The notes under the pieces: model-generated
Told to the model about the DNA's origin: nothing
Databases searched by the model: none
The model's input: the letters and a program-made list of their open reading frames with translations, nothing else
DNA from: Gelatoporia subvermispora B
Taxonomy: Eukaryota > Basidiomycota > Agaricomycetes > Polyporales > Gelatoporiaceae
Assembly: GCA_000320605.2 (NCBI GenBank)
Contig: KB445795.1
Span: forward strand, 929,867 to 993,866
Length of the DNA: 64,000 bases
Reading direction: 5' to 3'
Shown here: one piece after another, positions 13,574 to 25,169 of the stretch
Numbering within the stretch: position 1 is the stretch's first letter
Layout of the letters: each line of letters begins with the position of its first letter
Made by a program: the position numbers and the translations under genes

Positions 13574-14601
13574 TTAGGACTCAGAGCATTCGCGGAGGCA
13601 GAACCGTGGGATAACACCGAGCTCTCCGCCCAGCCCACCGACTCTCTGAACGAGACACCATTCGTCTTCGTATTCTGCCATCATTTGGAGCGTTTCGCCG
13701 ACGTGGATTGTAAGTTCGTCGGGTAAGTTGGGCTGGAACGTATTGTCGACGACCATGAGTCGTGGAAGTTTTTCCGTAGGCAAAGCGGCCTTCGTCTTGG
13801 GAGTGGCAGGGGACAAGTTATAGGGGCCGAATGAGGACGTGCGGATTGGGCTAGCTATAACGGGCGATTCTATCGCTAGGTTCGACTTTGCGATGGAGAG
13901 CGAACCATGGCTCGACGGAGGATGAACAGATATAGATATCTGTGGCCGGAAGGAAGCTTGGGATCCAGATTGTGCGGTAGGGCTGATATCGACAAAAGCA
14001 TATGAAGGCGGCGGGGAACGTAAGTCGAAGTCGTCTGCAACGGGAAGAATGTGATCGCTATTCTTGCCAACGAGCCTCTTCAGCCCAGGAAGGTGGGTTA
14101 AGCGTTTGGAGAATGTTGAACGTGGTAGGCTAGGCATGGGGAGGATTGGAAGTTGAACGGTGTGTTCGACCGCTGACTTCTCCGAGAGCGGTACGTCAGT
14201 CAATGTCACTAGAGGGGCAACCTTGGTGTCGTGCTGCTTTTCCATGACCGCGACATTGACCATCGTTGAAGCAGCAACAGCTCTTCGGGCTCGCCATACA
14301 CTAAATCTCCATATTACTAAGGCTTGAAAGACATTTAGCTACACAATTGAGCGATGCAGCTACAGGGAAGAGACTCACCAGAGATTACGACTCCTATGAC
14401 AACGATAAAAGCGATCAAGATTTTCTCCGAAGTCGGAAATGAGCTAGAAGATCGATGTGCAACAGGAGCAGTAACAGTCGAGTCCGATCCTGACGCAGCG
14501 ACGGTCGAAGGGAGCGACGTCGTCGCGACTTCTCGTCCCAAAATTTCGCTGTATGACACAGACTGAGTATATGCACGGCGAATACGACTGAAGCTGCCCA
14601 T
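13574..14601 (-). CDS. Single-pass membrane protein with C-terminal SH3 domain, second copy of this design
   Basis: Exons 14601-14379 and 14316-13574, spliced to 321 aa. A short Ser/Thr-rich N-terminal part is followed by one transmembrane segment, ILIAFIVVIGVVIS, then a basic stretch (WRFSVWRARR), a disordered proline-rich linker and a C-terminal SH3 domain (LMVVDNTFQPNLPDELTIHV, YEDEWCLVQ, LGVIPRFCLRE). The intron falls right after the membrane segment, and the acceptor was chosen because it alone keeps the WRARRAV reading frame. Probable role: membrane-linked adaptor binding proline-rich ligands through SH3. It shares its order of parts with the gene at 5062-6411 but has a much shorter stalk. 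Confidence 0.7.
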
Positions 14602-15151
14602 GATTATAAATACGAAAGGGAGAAAGAGCGAAGTTGCGCAGCTTGATGCAACACGGGGCTCAAAAGGCGAAAGAACAGGCAGTGCAGCTGTGATCCCAGG
14701 ACACCATAACCCATGACACTGAGAGTCGGTCTACGCATCAACGCACTGTCAACTTCTCCCGACACCATCTGGTGTTTCACGTCGAACCCCTGACTTGTAG
14801 ACGAAGAAGTAAATCAGTGAAATAGCGTTCGAAAGGATCATACAAATGCCCGACTTCTTAGATCACGGCCAGAAACTGATATACCGTACTCGCACTCGGG
14901 AAGTCTGCCGGGTGATTTGCCTCTCATACTCCTTCCTTGGCACAGCGCTATGAGCGAGACTCGGGTCCGCTTACCTGTCTGATATCCAGGAACACCGTGA
15001 ACAGGATTGATATCCTTGCCAAGTCCGGACTCACATCACGTTGCATCAGCGTCTGCCGTGCCGAAACTTGCCTGTTCTAGCAATGCTCAGGAACGGGCAG
15101 ACATTGAATGTGTGAACGATGTGTAAGAAATCTATCACAGTATAATGTACC
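14602..15151. other. Intergenic, SH3 gene promoter and 3' end of Clp-like gene
   Basis: 550 bp between two minus-strand genes. No recognisable element. Confidence 0.4.
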
Positions 15152-18100
15152 TTATACAGCATCTAGCAGTTGTGTCGATACAGCACGGTATAGGGATCGG
15201 GCGCCTTCGGCGGGAAGGTATGCATCCAATGACTTCCGGACCATTGAATCAATCGTAGCAGGGGTCATGGTCCGCACAACATCAGCTGCTAATGCATAGA
15301 GCGCCTCTGCTGCAATTGCCAGCTTTTCCTCCTTCGTGAAGGGCGCAAATGGTAACACGGTAGTAACCCTTGACAACAGTGAGGGCTATGCTGCGTTAGT
15401 CAGGCCGGGGCATAAAGAAACAACAAAACTTACTCCTAGACGCTCAGATACGCGGGGGCGCAGCAGACCCATCAGGTCGACGTACTCTTCTCGGGAAAGA
15501 GGCGCTTCGGGGACTTGACGCTCGCGTTGATGCTCAAACACAAGATCATGGCCGATATTAGACGTCGCCAACCAAACAACTTGAGACACATCGACATGCC
15601 GATGTCCAGCCTCAAAAGAGCAGCGGCCTTCCATCATGGTGAGAAGCGATCACGACGTACACGTACACATGACATACCAAGCTCCCAAGGCATCAGAAGT
15701 GAAGAAAGCATTTTCTCGTCCTCCACCTTCTCAATTTCCTGTGGTAGTTGTTAGTAGCCAAGCCTGACAACAGCTTTTTGAACCCTACATCGAGTACGAC
15801 GACACAGCGCTTGCCTTCTTGTTCGATGAGGAATTCACCCAGGGTGCATGTAGATGGCGCCTTCGTAGATCGTCAATTTCGGGCATTTCCATAATACGGA
15901 GATAGCTCACCTCATACGGATTCATGGAATAACTCCTCCAGATATCATGGGTTGATCGTAATGTAGTCATATTCACAGTATGGGTAGGTACGTCGAGTAA
16001 GGATCCAACTACCGTGGAGCAACTTAACAACCGCGGAAGCGACATGCAGAACATACTCACATTTACGAGCAAGAAGACTCTTCCCATGACCACTGGGGCC
16101 TTCGCCAATGTAAATATCGGAATGTCAAGCACCGAGTTCGATGACACTTACCACATAACAGAACAACGATAGGCGCCATAGACGGCATGCTCAACACGCG
16201 GAACAGTTGTTCCAGGACTCTATCCTGGCCAATCAAATCATAGCGAACCCTTGCCAATGGGCGGAAGAAAGAACGGTGAATTAGCGCCGAAGTTCGCCGA
16301 GTTTGAGGGGCTTCCGCCCGGGCAAGCCAGTATCTGGAGGTATTTTCAGGCACGCGTATATATAGCAATCCAGAATGCACAAACCTCGTCGCCGGATCCA
16401 TGTCCTCCAATATACTTGACATTGGATTCGACTCATCCCTGAGCACACTTTCTAAGGACGCTCGCGACATCCGCGAACCGGGCCGAGCTCTCGCATGTTC
16501 TGCAAGGGCAGATGGGTCTGCGCCATAAGCCAGCAGCAGCTTCACCATCTCCGTCCTGTGCGTGAGTTGCGTAGATGCCAGAGTGAATGCGAGAGCGGAT
16601 TGTGGCCCCACAGCATCATTAGGGCCTGCTTCTCCACTCTCGAGCACGCGTCGGACCTCGGCCGGGTTGTCGCTCGCGAGAGCGAACATGAGTGTGGGTC
16701 GTGGCGTCGCTATTGCGTGGATGGGCGAACGCGGTGCTGACGGTGGTGTGGGCGCCATCGACAAAGAGGACGCAGGACGCTTGAACGTGTTCTCTATCCG
16801 GACTGTATCGTCATGCTGATGATCTTCGTCTTCATCTTCTTCGTAGACTATGGCAGGTTCTGACAAGCGACTGTCGGATCGGTGGTACTTGTCAAGATAT
16901 GAGAGACGGCGAGAAGATCGCGTAGAGTGGGACATCCTATGCCAGGAAGGAGGACGGGTGATGGGGGCAGAGACAGGGTCCGCATGAACAGAGTTAGATG
17001 AAAGATGTGAATGAGGGACATTATAAGTAAGATCCAGGGTATTGTGATTGCGAGGTGGTATGTGATTCGACTGAGGAGACGACAACTACATTACAAGTCA
17101 GCTGCACGAAGGCCAAGAGCGTTACAAATGATATTCACCAGTTGATTATTAGATATGGAATAGTCAGATGATACAGATGGGGATGAGGGAGTGATTGCTA
17201 GCCATCGTGGTCAGCATTGAACCGTAGATACATTCAACAGGACCGCATTACCAGTTGTACCGGTAGTAAGAGCTGTAGGAATAGATGACAGTGGAAATGA
17301 AGACACCGATGATGCAGAATTGAGTAGCATGGACTAGTCGTCAGATCGTATCAGTGACGACAGTCCCGTGCACGTAATGGTAGCTCACCAAACGTAGTGG
17401 TCTGAGCCCGCCCGAAGAGCCAGCGGCTGAACCATCCGGAGACAAGACACCTGATTCCTCTGGTTGTGGACCAAATGTGCTCGTCCTCAGACTGAGGGGT
17501 GTAGGAGCTCGACGACGTGGGGGAAGACTACCAGATGTGCGTCTACCGGAGGGAGACCGTTCCTGAATACGAACATGAACTAGAGATTAGTTGGTAAGCC
17601 GTGAAACGTAACGGTTAGCTTACAGAGAGAGAGCGTCTGAAGCCGAATGGCACCTTCGTAGAAGCTCGCCTGTCTAGTCCCTCTTCGGCAATCATAGCAT
17701 TCTCTGCACGAGAGGCAAAACTGCGCGTACTGGTCGCAGAAGCTGGGCGGTCGAATTGAGCTTGAACCCGAGGAGAGCTGTTGCCAGAGGAAGAAAGTGG
17801 ATGACAGAATAATTCTTGGGAATATCGGCGGCTTGCAGCGGACGACGACGGACGAGACGATGACTCCCAGAGAGGTGACGATTGGTCCGGCGAGAACGCG
17901 TCAGACACTTCCACCATAGGCCGGCCGCTCGGAAGTTCCTCTTCTGATCCTAATGATCGACGATGGGATGTTGACGATACGTCGCTGCCGTGCCAGGGTG
18001 ATGCGAAGCGTCCAGAATCTGCGTACGGCGACGACAGTGAACTGACATACGAGTGTCGTCTAGAGTACGGAGAATCACTCCCCAATGTAGTTGGAGGGTG

Positions 18101-19661
18101 CGCTGCTGGCGTGATATCACCCAAGGGCGACTCGGCCAGAATAATGTCTTCCGGAGAAGTTTCTCCCTGTGAACGATCCAAGGATGAACGTGGTGAAGAT
18201 TCGAATATAACGCTCGAACGTGAAGTCGCCGTAGGTTGTGAGAAAATTCCGAAGGTGTCACTGCGCTCCTGAGAACCAGGACGAGAGGTATAGTGCGTTC
18301 CCTCTGATGCCTCTGCCTCCTGTACAGCCACAAAGCTAGGGGACTCGATTGTATCACGGCCGTCGGGTGTTGTGGAGTAGTATTCGCCGAAGACGGCCTG
18401 CACAGTGTCATCTTCGTGTAGCTCCATTACAGTCGCACTTGAGGACGCGCTACTGAGTCCATGTTCGCGCTCCTGAGACTCAGGAGTAGACAATGAATCT
18501 GCCGCAGATCGTACAGAGTCTTCCTGGTCGGGTATACCTACGGGGTCCAAAACTTCGTCTTCCTCCGACAGGAACGAAGGTCGTTCTGGGGAAGTCGGAG
18601 GAGACGAACTCCTCGAAGACGTATTTTCGTCGAAGCCTTCGTCCAGGACGCTCTCAAGGCTTGCTGATCCACTGGTAGAGTCTGAAGGATACGGAAGAGG
18701 TAGATCTTCAGCTTCCTGCGCTTCGTGAGGATATGCTGGAGGTCGACTCTCCAGCATTTCCCGGACAGAAGTCGCGGGGATCTGAGGTACACCATAAGAC
18801 GGTTGTAGCGAGAATACACGGGAAGTTGGCGATCCGAATGGGGAAGATAATAGTGAGAAAGTCGATGCTCGCCTGGGACTCCGAGGTGGTGACATCACGA
18901 AGGGCGAAGGGCCAGTCCAACCGTCCGCATACCCCGAATCCACGGAGTCTTCCCGTTCGATGGTATAACTTGTCGGAAGACATATTGCAGGAGCGGGCGT
19001 GATTTGAATTGGGGAGAGAAGTCCATCAGAACTTAGGGACATTCGTTGGATGGCATTCCGGACGGGAGTGATTGGAGCATTCGAGGTTGGAGCGATGGTA
19101 ACTGTGACATTTTCATCAGCATGGTCCTCCGCAATCTCAACACTCTCGTGTGTTGATTCAGACACAGCCGGTGCTTGTTCACTCATTTCAAATGGGTTTG
19201 GGAGGCTAGGCGACGCGTCCAAGCTTTCTTCCAGCTCTGGACCTCCGGCCAAAGTGGTAGACTCCTGCGTAGGTGATTGTATGTGGACTTGGATCCTGAT
19301 CGTCTCTTCTCCCTCTCCATTTGGCATTTCTTCCATGTCCTCATCACTTTCCTCCCCGTCCGGCTCAATGGCATTTCCCAGCGCAAGTAGTAGACTGGAC
19401 ATGCGCGGGGAGCGCGGTGGAGAGCGAAACCGAACCGTCTCCGAGACGGAACGAGGACTCGAGGAGGCCGAGCTCGGTGCGGAGGTAGAAATTGGGGTAG
19501 CATCCTGGTGGCGCTGTACCTTGACACTGTGAAGAAAGTTGCAGGAGTCCGAGAACAGACAGCGGCCCTGTGAGTAGAATGGGCAAGGGCGCGCTTCACT
19601 GCTGTTAGCTTATACCCTATCGCAATTACAAGAGTAATTGGGCGCACTCTTCTGCTTCCAT
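15152..19661 (-). CDS. CCCH zinc finger - ankyrin - Clp/Hsp100-type AAA+ ATPase fusion
   Basis: Thirteen exons (19661-19648, 19601-17624, 17562-17389, 17333-17252, 17197-17139, 17085-16385, 16333-16152, 16099-16061, 16008-15911, 15860-15789, 15738-15678, 15627-15434, 15385-15152) splice to exactly 1,296 codons. Residues 11-29 form a CCCH finger (C-X7-C-X5-C-X3-H, CPFYSQGRC...CNFLH), a class that often binds RNA. Residues about 60-890 are Ser-rich and disordered. Two ankyrin-like units lie at about 899-962 (LMFALASDNPAEVRRVLESG, EMVKLLLAYGADPSAL). The AAA+ module starts at YDLIGQDRVLEQLF, with Walker A GPSGHGKS (~1064), Walker B VVVLDEIEK (~1134), sensor 1 WLATSN, and near the end EGARSLYR, the GAR sensor-2 motif typical of Clp D2 rings. 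Ankyrin plus D2-type AAA+ is the layout of animal CLPB/SKD3, but this protein has no visible mitochondrial presequence. It is likely an ATP-driven protein remodeller; the substrate is unknown. Confidence 0.8.
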
Positions 19662-20203
19662 GGTGGGTCTGGCACACTCATGAGACAGACATGGAACACT
19701 AGCAATTATCTGAGACGGTGGTGACAGACCGGCGCGGGGTAAGCAGGAAGTCGCGAGATGTGTGGCGCACACGTACGTGTGCATTCAGAGGAAGAGCTGT
19801 GAGTATATGCGCTCTCAGCTCTTGCCAGTGAGCTCGTCAGGCACTGCTGTTGATGCCTGGCGGATGATGTGGATGGAACGACCTTCGCAGGACTGTCGAA
19901 CACGACTTCGGCATCGCCGGTCGTGAAGGAGCGCTCGCAAGTTGAGCTGCAACCGCCTAGACGCTCGGCTTCCCCCCACCGACGGCCGTCTCCTCTCTCG
20001 CCAATCTTCTCTCACAACTTCACAACTTCGTGTACTCGCAGCTCGCCGAAACCATGGCGAGACGAGGTTGAGTCGTTGCACATTCCGACGCGTCGGAGAG
20101 CAACTTCGGCGGAACTGCTCTCCTTCAGTTGCCAACTGCCATTCCGTGCCGAGTGTCACTTTCTCGGAACACGCTATCTTAGTCTGCGCCGCGAAGGGCG
20201 AAA
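19662..20203. promoter_or_regulatory. Divergent promoter, Clp-like fusion gene and SET gene
   Basis: 542 bp between two divergent ATGs. A GACGCGTC palindrome (inside ccgacgcgtcgg) lies at 20087-20094, about 110 bp before the SET gene start. Open frames here are short and overlapping, with no gene-like features. Confidence 0.4.
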
Positions 20204-22207
20204 ATGACGAACGAACGACTTCCAATACTATTGCGATGGCTATGCGAACGTGACATACAAATAGATGACAGTATCCGTGTTCTGGACGACCCGGTCTCCG
20301 GCATTTCGGTTGTCTCGACGGACAAAATAATCGAGTCTGCATCGACTAGTCAGTCAGTCCATCAGGGCCTTTTGTACCTGACCTGACGCCTTTGCAGTTG
20401 CATGGATCCCGAAGTCAGCAATCCTTTCTGTTAGATCCTGCAGTCTTGCGCCGAACATCCCGTTCGCTCCCTACGGTCACGATGCACATCTTGCTCTATC
20501 CACTGCCCTATATGCAGAATTGTAAGCATTTCGCGTGCCGGGACACAAGGTCGCGAGACTATTGTACTGGTTTGATTAGACTCAGAGGATCGGCCTCTCA
20601 GTGGTATGGATACTTGCAGTCACTACCTATTCGAACAGTTCCGCTGGCGCTCTTCTGGGGTGTTCCCGAAACGGCGTGCGACGACGAAGACGGGGAACAA
20701 GCTAGGCTCTGGATCACGAATACGCAAGTGGAGAAAGAATTGGTCACAGATACTGGGACAATCGTGCTAGTGAGTTAGCCTTATTACTTTGACTTCAGGA
20801 CAATGAAACACTGGGAGGCAGGACGACATCCGGAACTACTATCATTCATCGGCCAAACCTATGTTCGATCGCTATCACTTGCACAGCACACTCTTGGGTT
20901 TTCATTACGCATACTCACTTGTTAGTTCGCGCGCCTTTCTGGTCGATTCCTACCATGGGCTCTCTATGGTCCCAATCGCAGACGCGTATGTACTGTTTGC
21001 AGTCTTGTGTCTGAAGCTTATAATGAGACTTTGCAGCTTCAACCATGTCAACGAGAACCATGTTCATCTAGAAGTGACTATCCTCTTCGTTTCTGACGCG
21101 GATCAGTACTGACAGTTTTGTACAGAGTAACTACGACGTCTGTCCTATATGCGGTTCCCTAAGCGAATGTCCACACGACACCGAAGAGAAATCTGATATC
21201 CATATGGATGAGGACGGCCGTCGATATGCATATCCGAGTATTGGTGTACAAGGGAACGACGTATGCGAGATGGTTGTCAACAGAATCATTCCGCCGCACA
21301 TGGAGATCTTTAACACATATGGCTCACGCTTGGGCAATGCGGCGCTACTTGCTCGTTACGGCTTCTCTCTTGAGGGTAACGACAATGATATGATATCATT
21401 CGATCTTTCTTCCAACAACTACCAAGGCTCAGCGCTATCTCGCTCTTGTTTCCAACAATTGTTATATGCGCTTGCCCAAGCGTGGAATCGTGGCACACCC
21501 TCGATGATCACAGAGGAGAGCTCCCTGGTATTCCAGCCAGACTTGGATGCAACCGAGGAACAGGAGGACGTCGCATCCCCACTACCGTTTCGTTCCCTGC
21601 TGTATATCAACAGCGATGCGCAGATCAGTGTCCACTTATGGTTGTTCGCCGCTTTGCGCCGGATACTCGCAGATAGACACCTTGCCAATATCTATCTGGA
21701 TAGGCCGACAGATGGGAACGCAAGTTGGAAAGATAGCCAAGATGCAGCGCGCTTGCTCGCTCAGGCGATGCAATTGCAGATTCAAGTAGAACAATTACTT
21801 GCTGCTGATGATGAAGATAGAGACATTGAAGAAGTTACAGTTTCCAAGCAACTGACGGTAAGCCGAATGATTTTTGACGCCATCTTAAGCGGCGCTCATC
21901 ATGTACCCTATATCAGTATTTCCTCAGTGGAGTCGCACGAGAGGTATGCTTACTGTGCAGTCAGAAAGCGCAGAGCATAGGCAAGTCATCAAATCTCAGC
22001 ATAGCCGAACTAGGTGATCTTCTCGACGTGCGTTATTCCGGTGTCGCGAAATGCATTGCCCTCACTTCGATGATCATGTTCTAGGGTCTTGATGACAACT
22101 ACCCTAAGACTCGCCTAGCAATCTCACAAGTGATCCTCGAGCGTTCCCTCCTAGAGAGCTGTGAAGCCTCCTGGCGAGAGCTGGGCGACGCAATCGCGGA
22201 AGAATGA
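20204..22207 (+). CDS. SET-domain protein lysine methyltransferase, RKM/SETD6-like
   Basis: Eight exons (20204-20348, 20398-20521, 20580-20769, 20822-20985, 21037-21073, 21126-21857, 21917-22027, 22085-22207) give 541 aa. This is a split SET domain of the Rubisco/ribosomal lysine methyltransferase class, which transfers methyl from AdoMet to lysine on non-histone proteins. Seen: the opening strand IAWIPKSAILSVRSC, the NHVNENH core (the family NHxxxxN signature) just after AF, and IFNTYGSRLGNAALLARYGF with the catalytic Tyr. A CPIC...CPHD pair between them may be a small metal site. The C-terminal part (QQLLYALAQ to the end) is helical, as in the substrate-binding lobe. The last large intron uses acceptor TATATCAG at 21916, because the nearer one breaks the frame. 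The substrate cannot be named. Confidence 0.85.
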
Positions 22208-22492
22208 TTGGCTCCGGGCAAAATTGCTACGAAGTCCAGAGGAAGCAATAGTAGATTATAATGTCAGGTTACCATCACGAACATGGTCCTTGTTCCACAA
22301 CTGATCTCTGCGTCCTGCGTCACTGTACTACCTCGCTAAATCTCAGAGGCGATGTAGCAAGCCCTACTGAGCTACGGTGCTGCGACAAGTATGCTGATAG
22401 CTCTGCTTCGATCACCGATTGATGCGCATATCCCACGGTAGTCCTACATCTCCCGACAACGTCAGTACAGACCATGGGCACAAGGTGTCCGC

Positions 22493-25169
22493 TTACTCAG
22501 TGGACATCGCATATACTCCCGGAACTGCGAAGAATGGCCAGGGCCCTGGTGTGGGTTCCGGATCTAGTGACCAATAGCCCCACGGCGTGGGCACTCGGCC
22601 ATCTTTCAAGAGAGGCAGTTGATAGAAGTAAATCTCAGCTGGCTTTGATTCTGCCATCACCGGAGGATCGGACTTCTTCCGCAGATATACTCTCGAGTCG
22701 TCCTCATCCTCGGATTGGTCGTCGCTCTTTTTCGTGGGGATCCAATCCAGATCCCAGTTGATGTCTGCGGTCTGCCAGCGCCGACACACTATGGGTCAAT
22801 GTGGAATGTCAGTGAATGCTGGCTGGGCCCCTGGGGTGACTTCCACTCTGCTACCCACCCGCCGTCAGAGCGCCAACTTGGATCCCCTTCTTTCGGGCGG
22901 AGGCCCGTACGTCTCGAGCATGGTCACGGAAGAACATCCGCAGGCCCTCGTCTTCTGCTTCCTCTATTGCACTGATCATGCGTCTCCCTCTGGGCGTATC
23001 AAAGCGGACGACATGCCTGACATCTCACGTCAGCGCTGGCGAACCGTATGACATTTCACCGCCACCTTAGCATCTCTGTGCCATGCACATCGAAGTCCGC
23101 GGGCGTATCCTTCTCCCCGTCGTATGCCTTGAATTCCCTCTTGATGATCCCATTCCAGGCATCGACGTTCTCTTCGATGCCAAACAAGTCCATCATGTTC
23201 CCCCATCTCTGGAAATTGTCTCTGTCGTCCATGATCCCGTAAGACCCGATAGTGTCATACACTGCGTGGTCGTTCGGTGTACTGCGCTGTAGGGGACAGT
23301 GCCACAGTGTCAGGCGTGCGAGCTCATCGTCAAGTGCCTGCTGATCGATGGGTATACCACGGCCAGAAAAGATCGGGAGAAGAGCGCGAGCCCCACTGGC
23401 TAATGGTGCAGGTTCATTCGCCTCTTCACCAAATGTCAGATTCCTTTCGATTTATCCGGCACAGCGACTTACGATCTCCTGTGATCTCGAGTCGACCCTA
23501 CTATTTGTTAGCATCTAACACCTGCACATAAAGTAAGACGCGGCGAACCCGACCGCGGGACAAGGCCTCGAGCTGGCGTTGCAAGCATGTTGGGGTGGCC
23601 GTCAGATAGTCCTCGATCGCGATCACTATGCGCCCATCTTCCGTGAGCACCGCAGACGGGAGGCAGTTACCAATGTGCCAATGCAACTGCATCGTGTCGG
23701 AATGGTTAGGACTCGGGTGAATTGATCAGGCAGTGACCGTACATGGCAGGACCGCTGAATGTGAGCCGTGCGTTCGTCGTATGCCCACATCGAGTTGACG
23801 TAGCTGAGTGTGTCCTGTCGATTTTGTAAGTCAGCATGGTTGACTGAGCTCCTTCATTTGTGCGGTATACCTCATAATCTACAAGCTGCACTGGGTGAGT
23901 TCGACGAGATACACGTAGAGTCAGTGAGAAATTTACCATTTGAAGATAGTGTTGCAGTAATGAAGGTCCAGGAGCTGAGCCCATAAAATGGAATAGAGGC
24001 ACAGCATTTGCATCACCTGCGAACTCTCGGTTACCTTCTCGAATCGATAGTAGATATAGAGATGCGCACCAAGATCCAGGACATAGAATTGTTGTGGCAG
24101 CGACGAATGAGAGTAGCCAAGGATAGGCGCGACCGACGGGTGCAAACTGTGAGCAGCATTAGCAACGGATCATGTCGTAAGTGGAGAACAGCCTAAGTAC
24201 ATCTTCGGGTATCTCGATACGAGCGCCTTGGTGTCCATCCCCTATGCTGGAGTTCACGTGTATTCTAAGATCGCAACCATGACAGCCCAGACGTACTTCC
24301 ATGTCTTTCGAATTCTTGTCTACAAATTTCACCACGACGGCCCGTCCTTGCCATATTCCCTCGAGCTCACTGGGGGCTTTGAAAGTCCGTTTGCCATCCC
24401 CTCGCGCTTTCAGTCTGCCCAGGTCGTCGATGCGGAAGAGGCGGTACTCCGGAAGCGAAGGGTTTGTATATATGAGACCACCACGATCAAAGAAAAATAT
24501 GGCTCACCCCGGTGGCATCATGTGGCGCCTGCTGCTCCAGTTTCTGTCGGATCGCAATTGAGGATGCAATCTATGCCGAAGAGAGCACACTCGATGAAGC
24601 GTATGGTCGATGATGAAGCAGTGACATACTAAGAACGACCTCGTGGACGAATCCAAGGTATCGATATGGTGATCCAGTTCTCCTGCAATCGATGCGTGGC
24701 GGAGAGCGCGCTGCAGGAGAGACTGTCCTGAAAGGCGCAGAACGTCTTGACGGACGTTACAGAGTGTTCTATGCGCACATGAGGTCCATATACATCGATC
24801 TTCGCGAGTGAACGGCCTTACGAGTGCAGCTCAAGAAGGTTTTCCTTCAATTGATCGTCGACAGATGTTAGATCCGCCGAGATGTTCTTCGCAATGAGCT
24901 CCGCAAGGCCATTCACGCGTTGAATCAGGCGTGAGCAACGCTCCTTGTTTCCTCTCACTTTCTGCTCCGAAGAAACCACACGAACGCATGATCAGCCAAA
25001 TGAATCCATCGAAACTCTAGAATCGCACCTCAACAGCCTCAATGAGACTGGTCAAAGAGCTCAAGATCGTAGACAAAAACGGCACTGGGATCACACTGGA
25101 AACATTGTTCGCGATTTGGAGAGTGAGGAGGGCGTGCGCTAGTACGTCTGTGCCGGTCAAAGCAGGCAT
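22493..25169 (-). CDS. MLKL-like N-terminal helical bundle plus degenerate protein kinase domain
   Basis: Thirteen exons (25169-25029, 24961-24822, 24768-24630, 24570-24508, 24446-24190, 24146-24070, 24016-23937, 23885-23871, 23814-23743, 23686-23522, 23421-23066, 23016-22859, 22788-22493) splice to 652 aa. Residues 1-140 form an all-helical region with the features of MLKL-NTD-type bundles in fungal kinases: LLTLQIANNVSSVIPVPFL, then IEAVEKVRGNKERCSRLIQR. From residue 162 a kinase fold can be traced: GRAVVVKFV (beta-3 Lys 201), LHPSVAPILGYS before the hinge, YVLDLGDANAV, and a catalytic-loop equivalent HWHIGNCLPSAVLTEDGR. Here HRD reads HIG, the catalytic-loop Lys and Asn are Cys and Ser, and DFG reads IED, so it should be catalytically dead. 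The C-terminal 230 residues are unrecognised. The 23422-23521 intron is the least certain join. One exon is 15 nt. Confidence 0.65.

Noticed and set aside
16063..17085. Separate ankyrin gene starting at 17085 and a separate Ser-rich gene ending at 17615
   Set aside because: Four in-phase short introns (17086-17138, 17198-17251, 17334-17388, 17563-17623) join them, and the total length is a whole number of codons.
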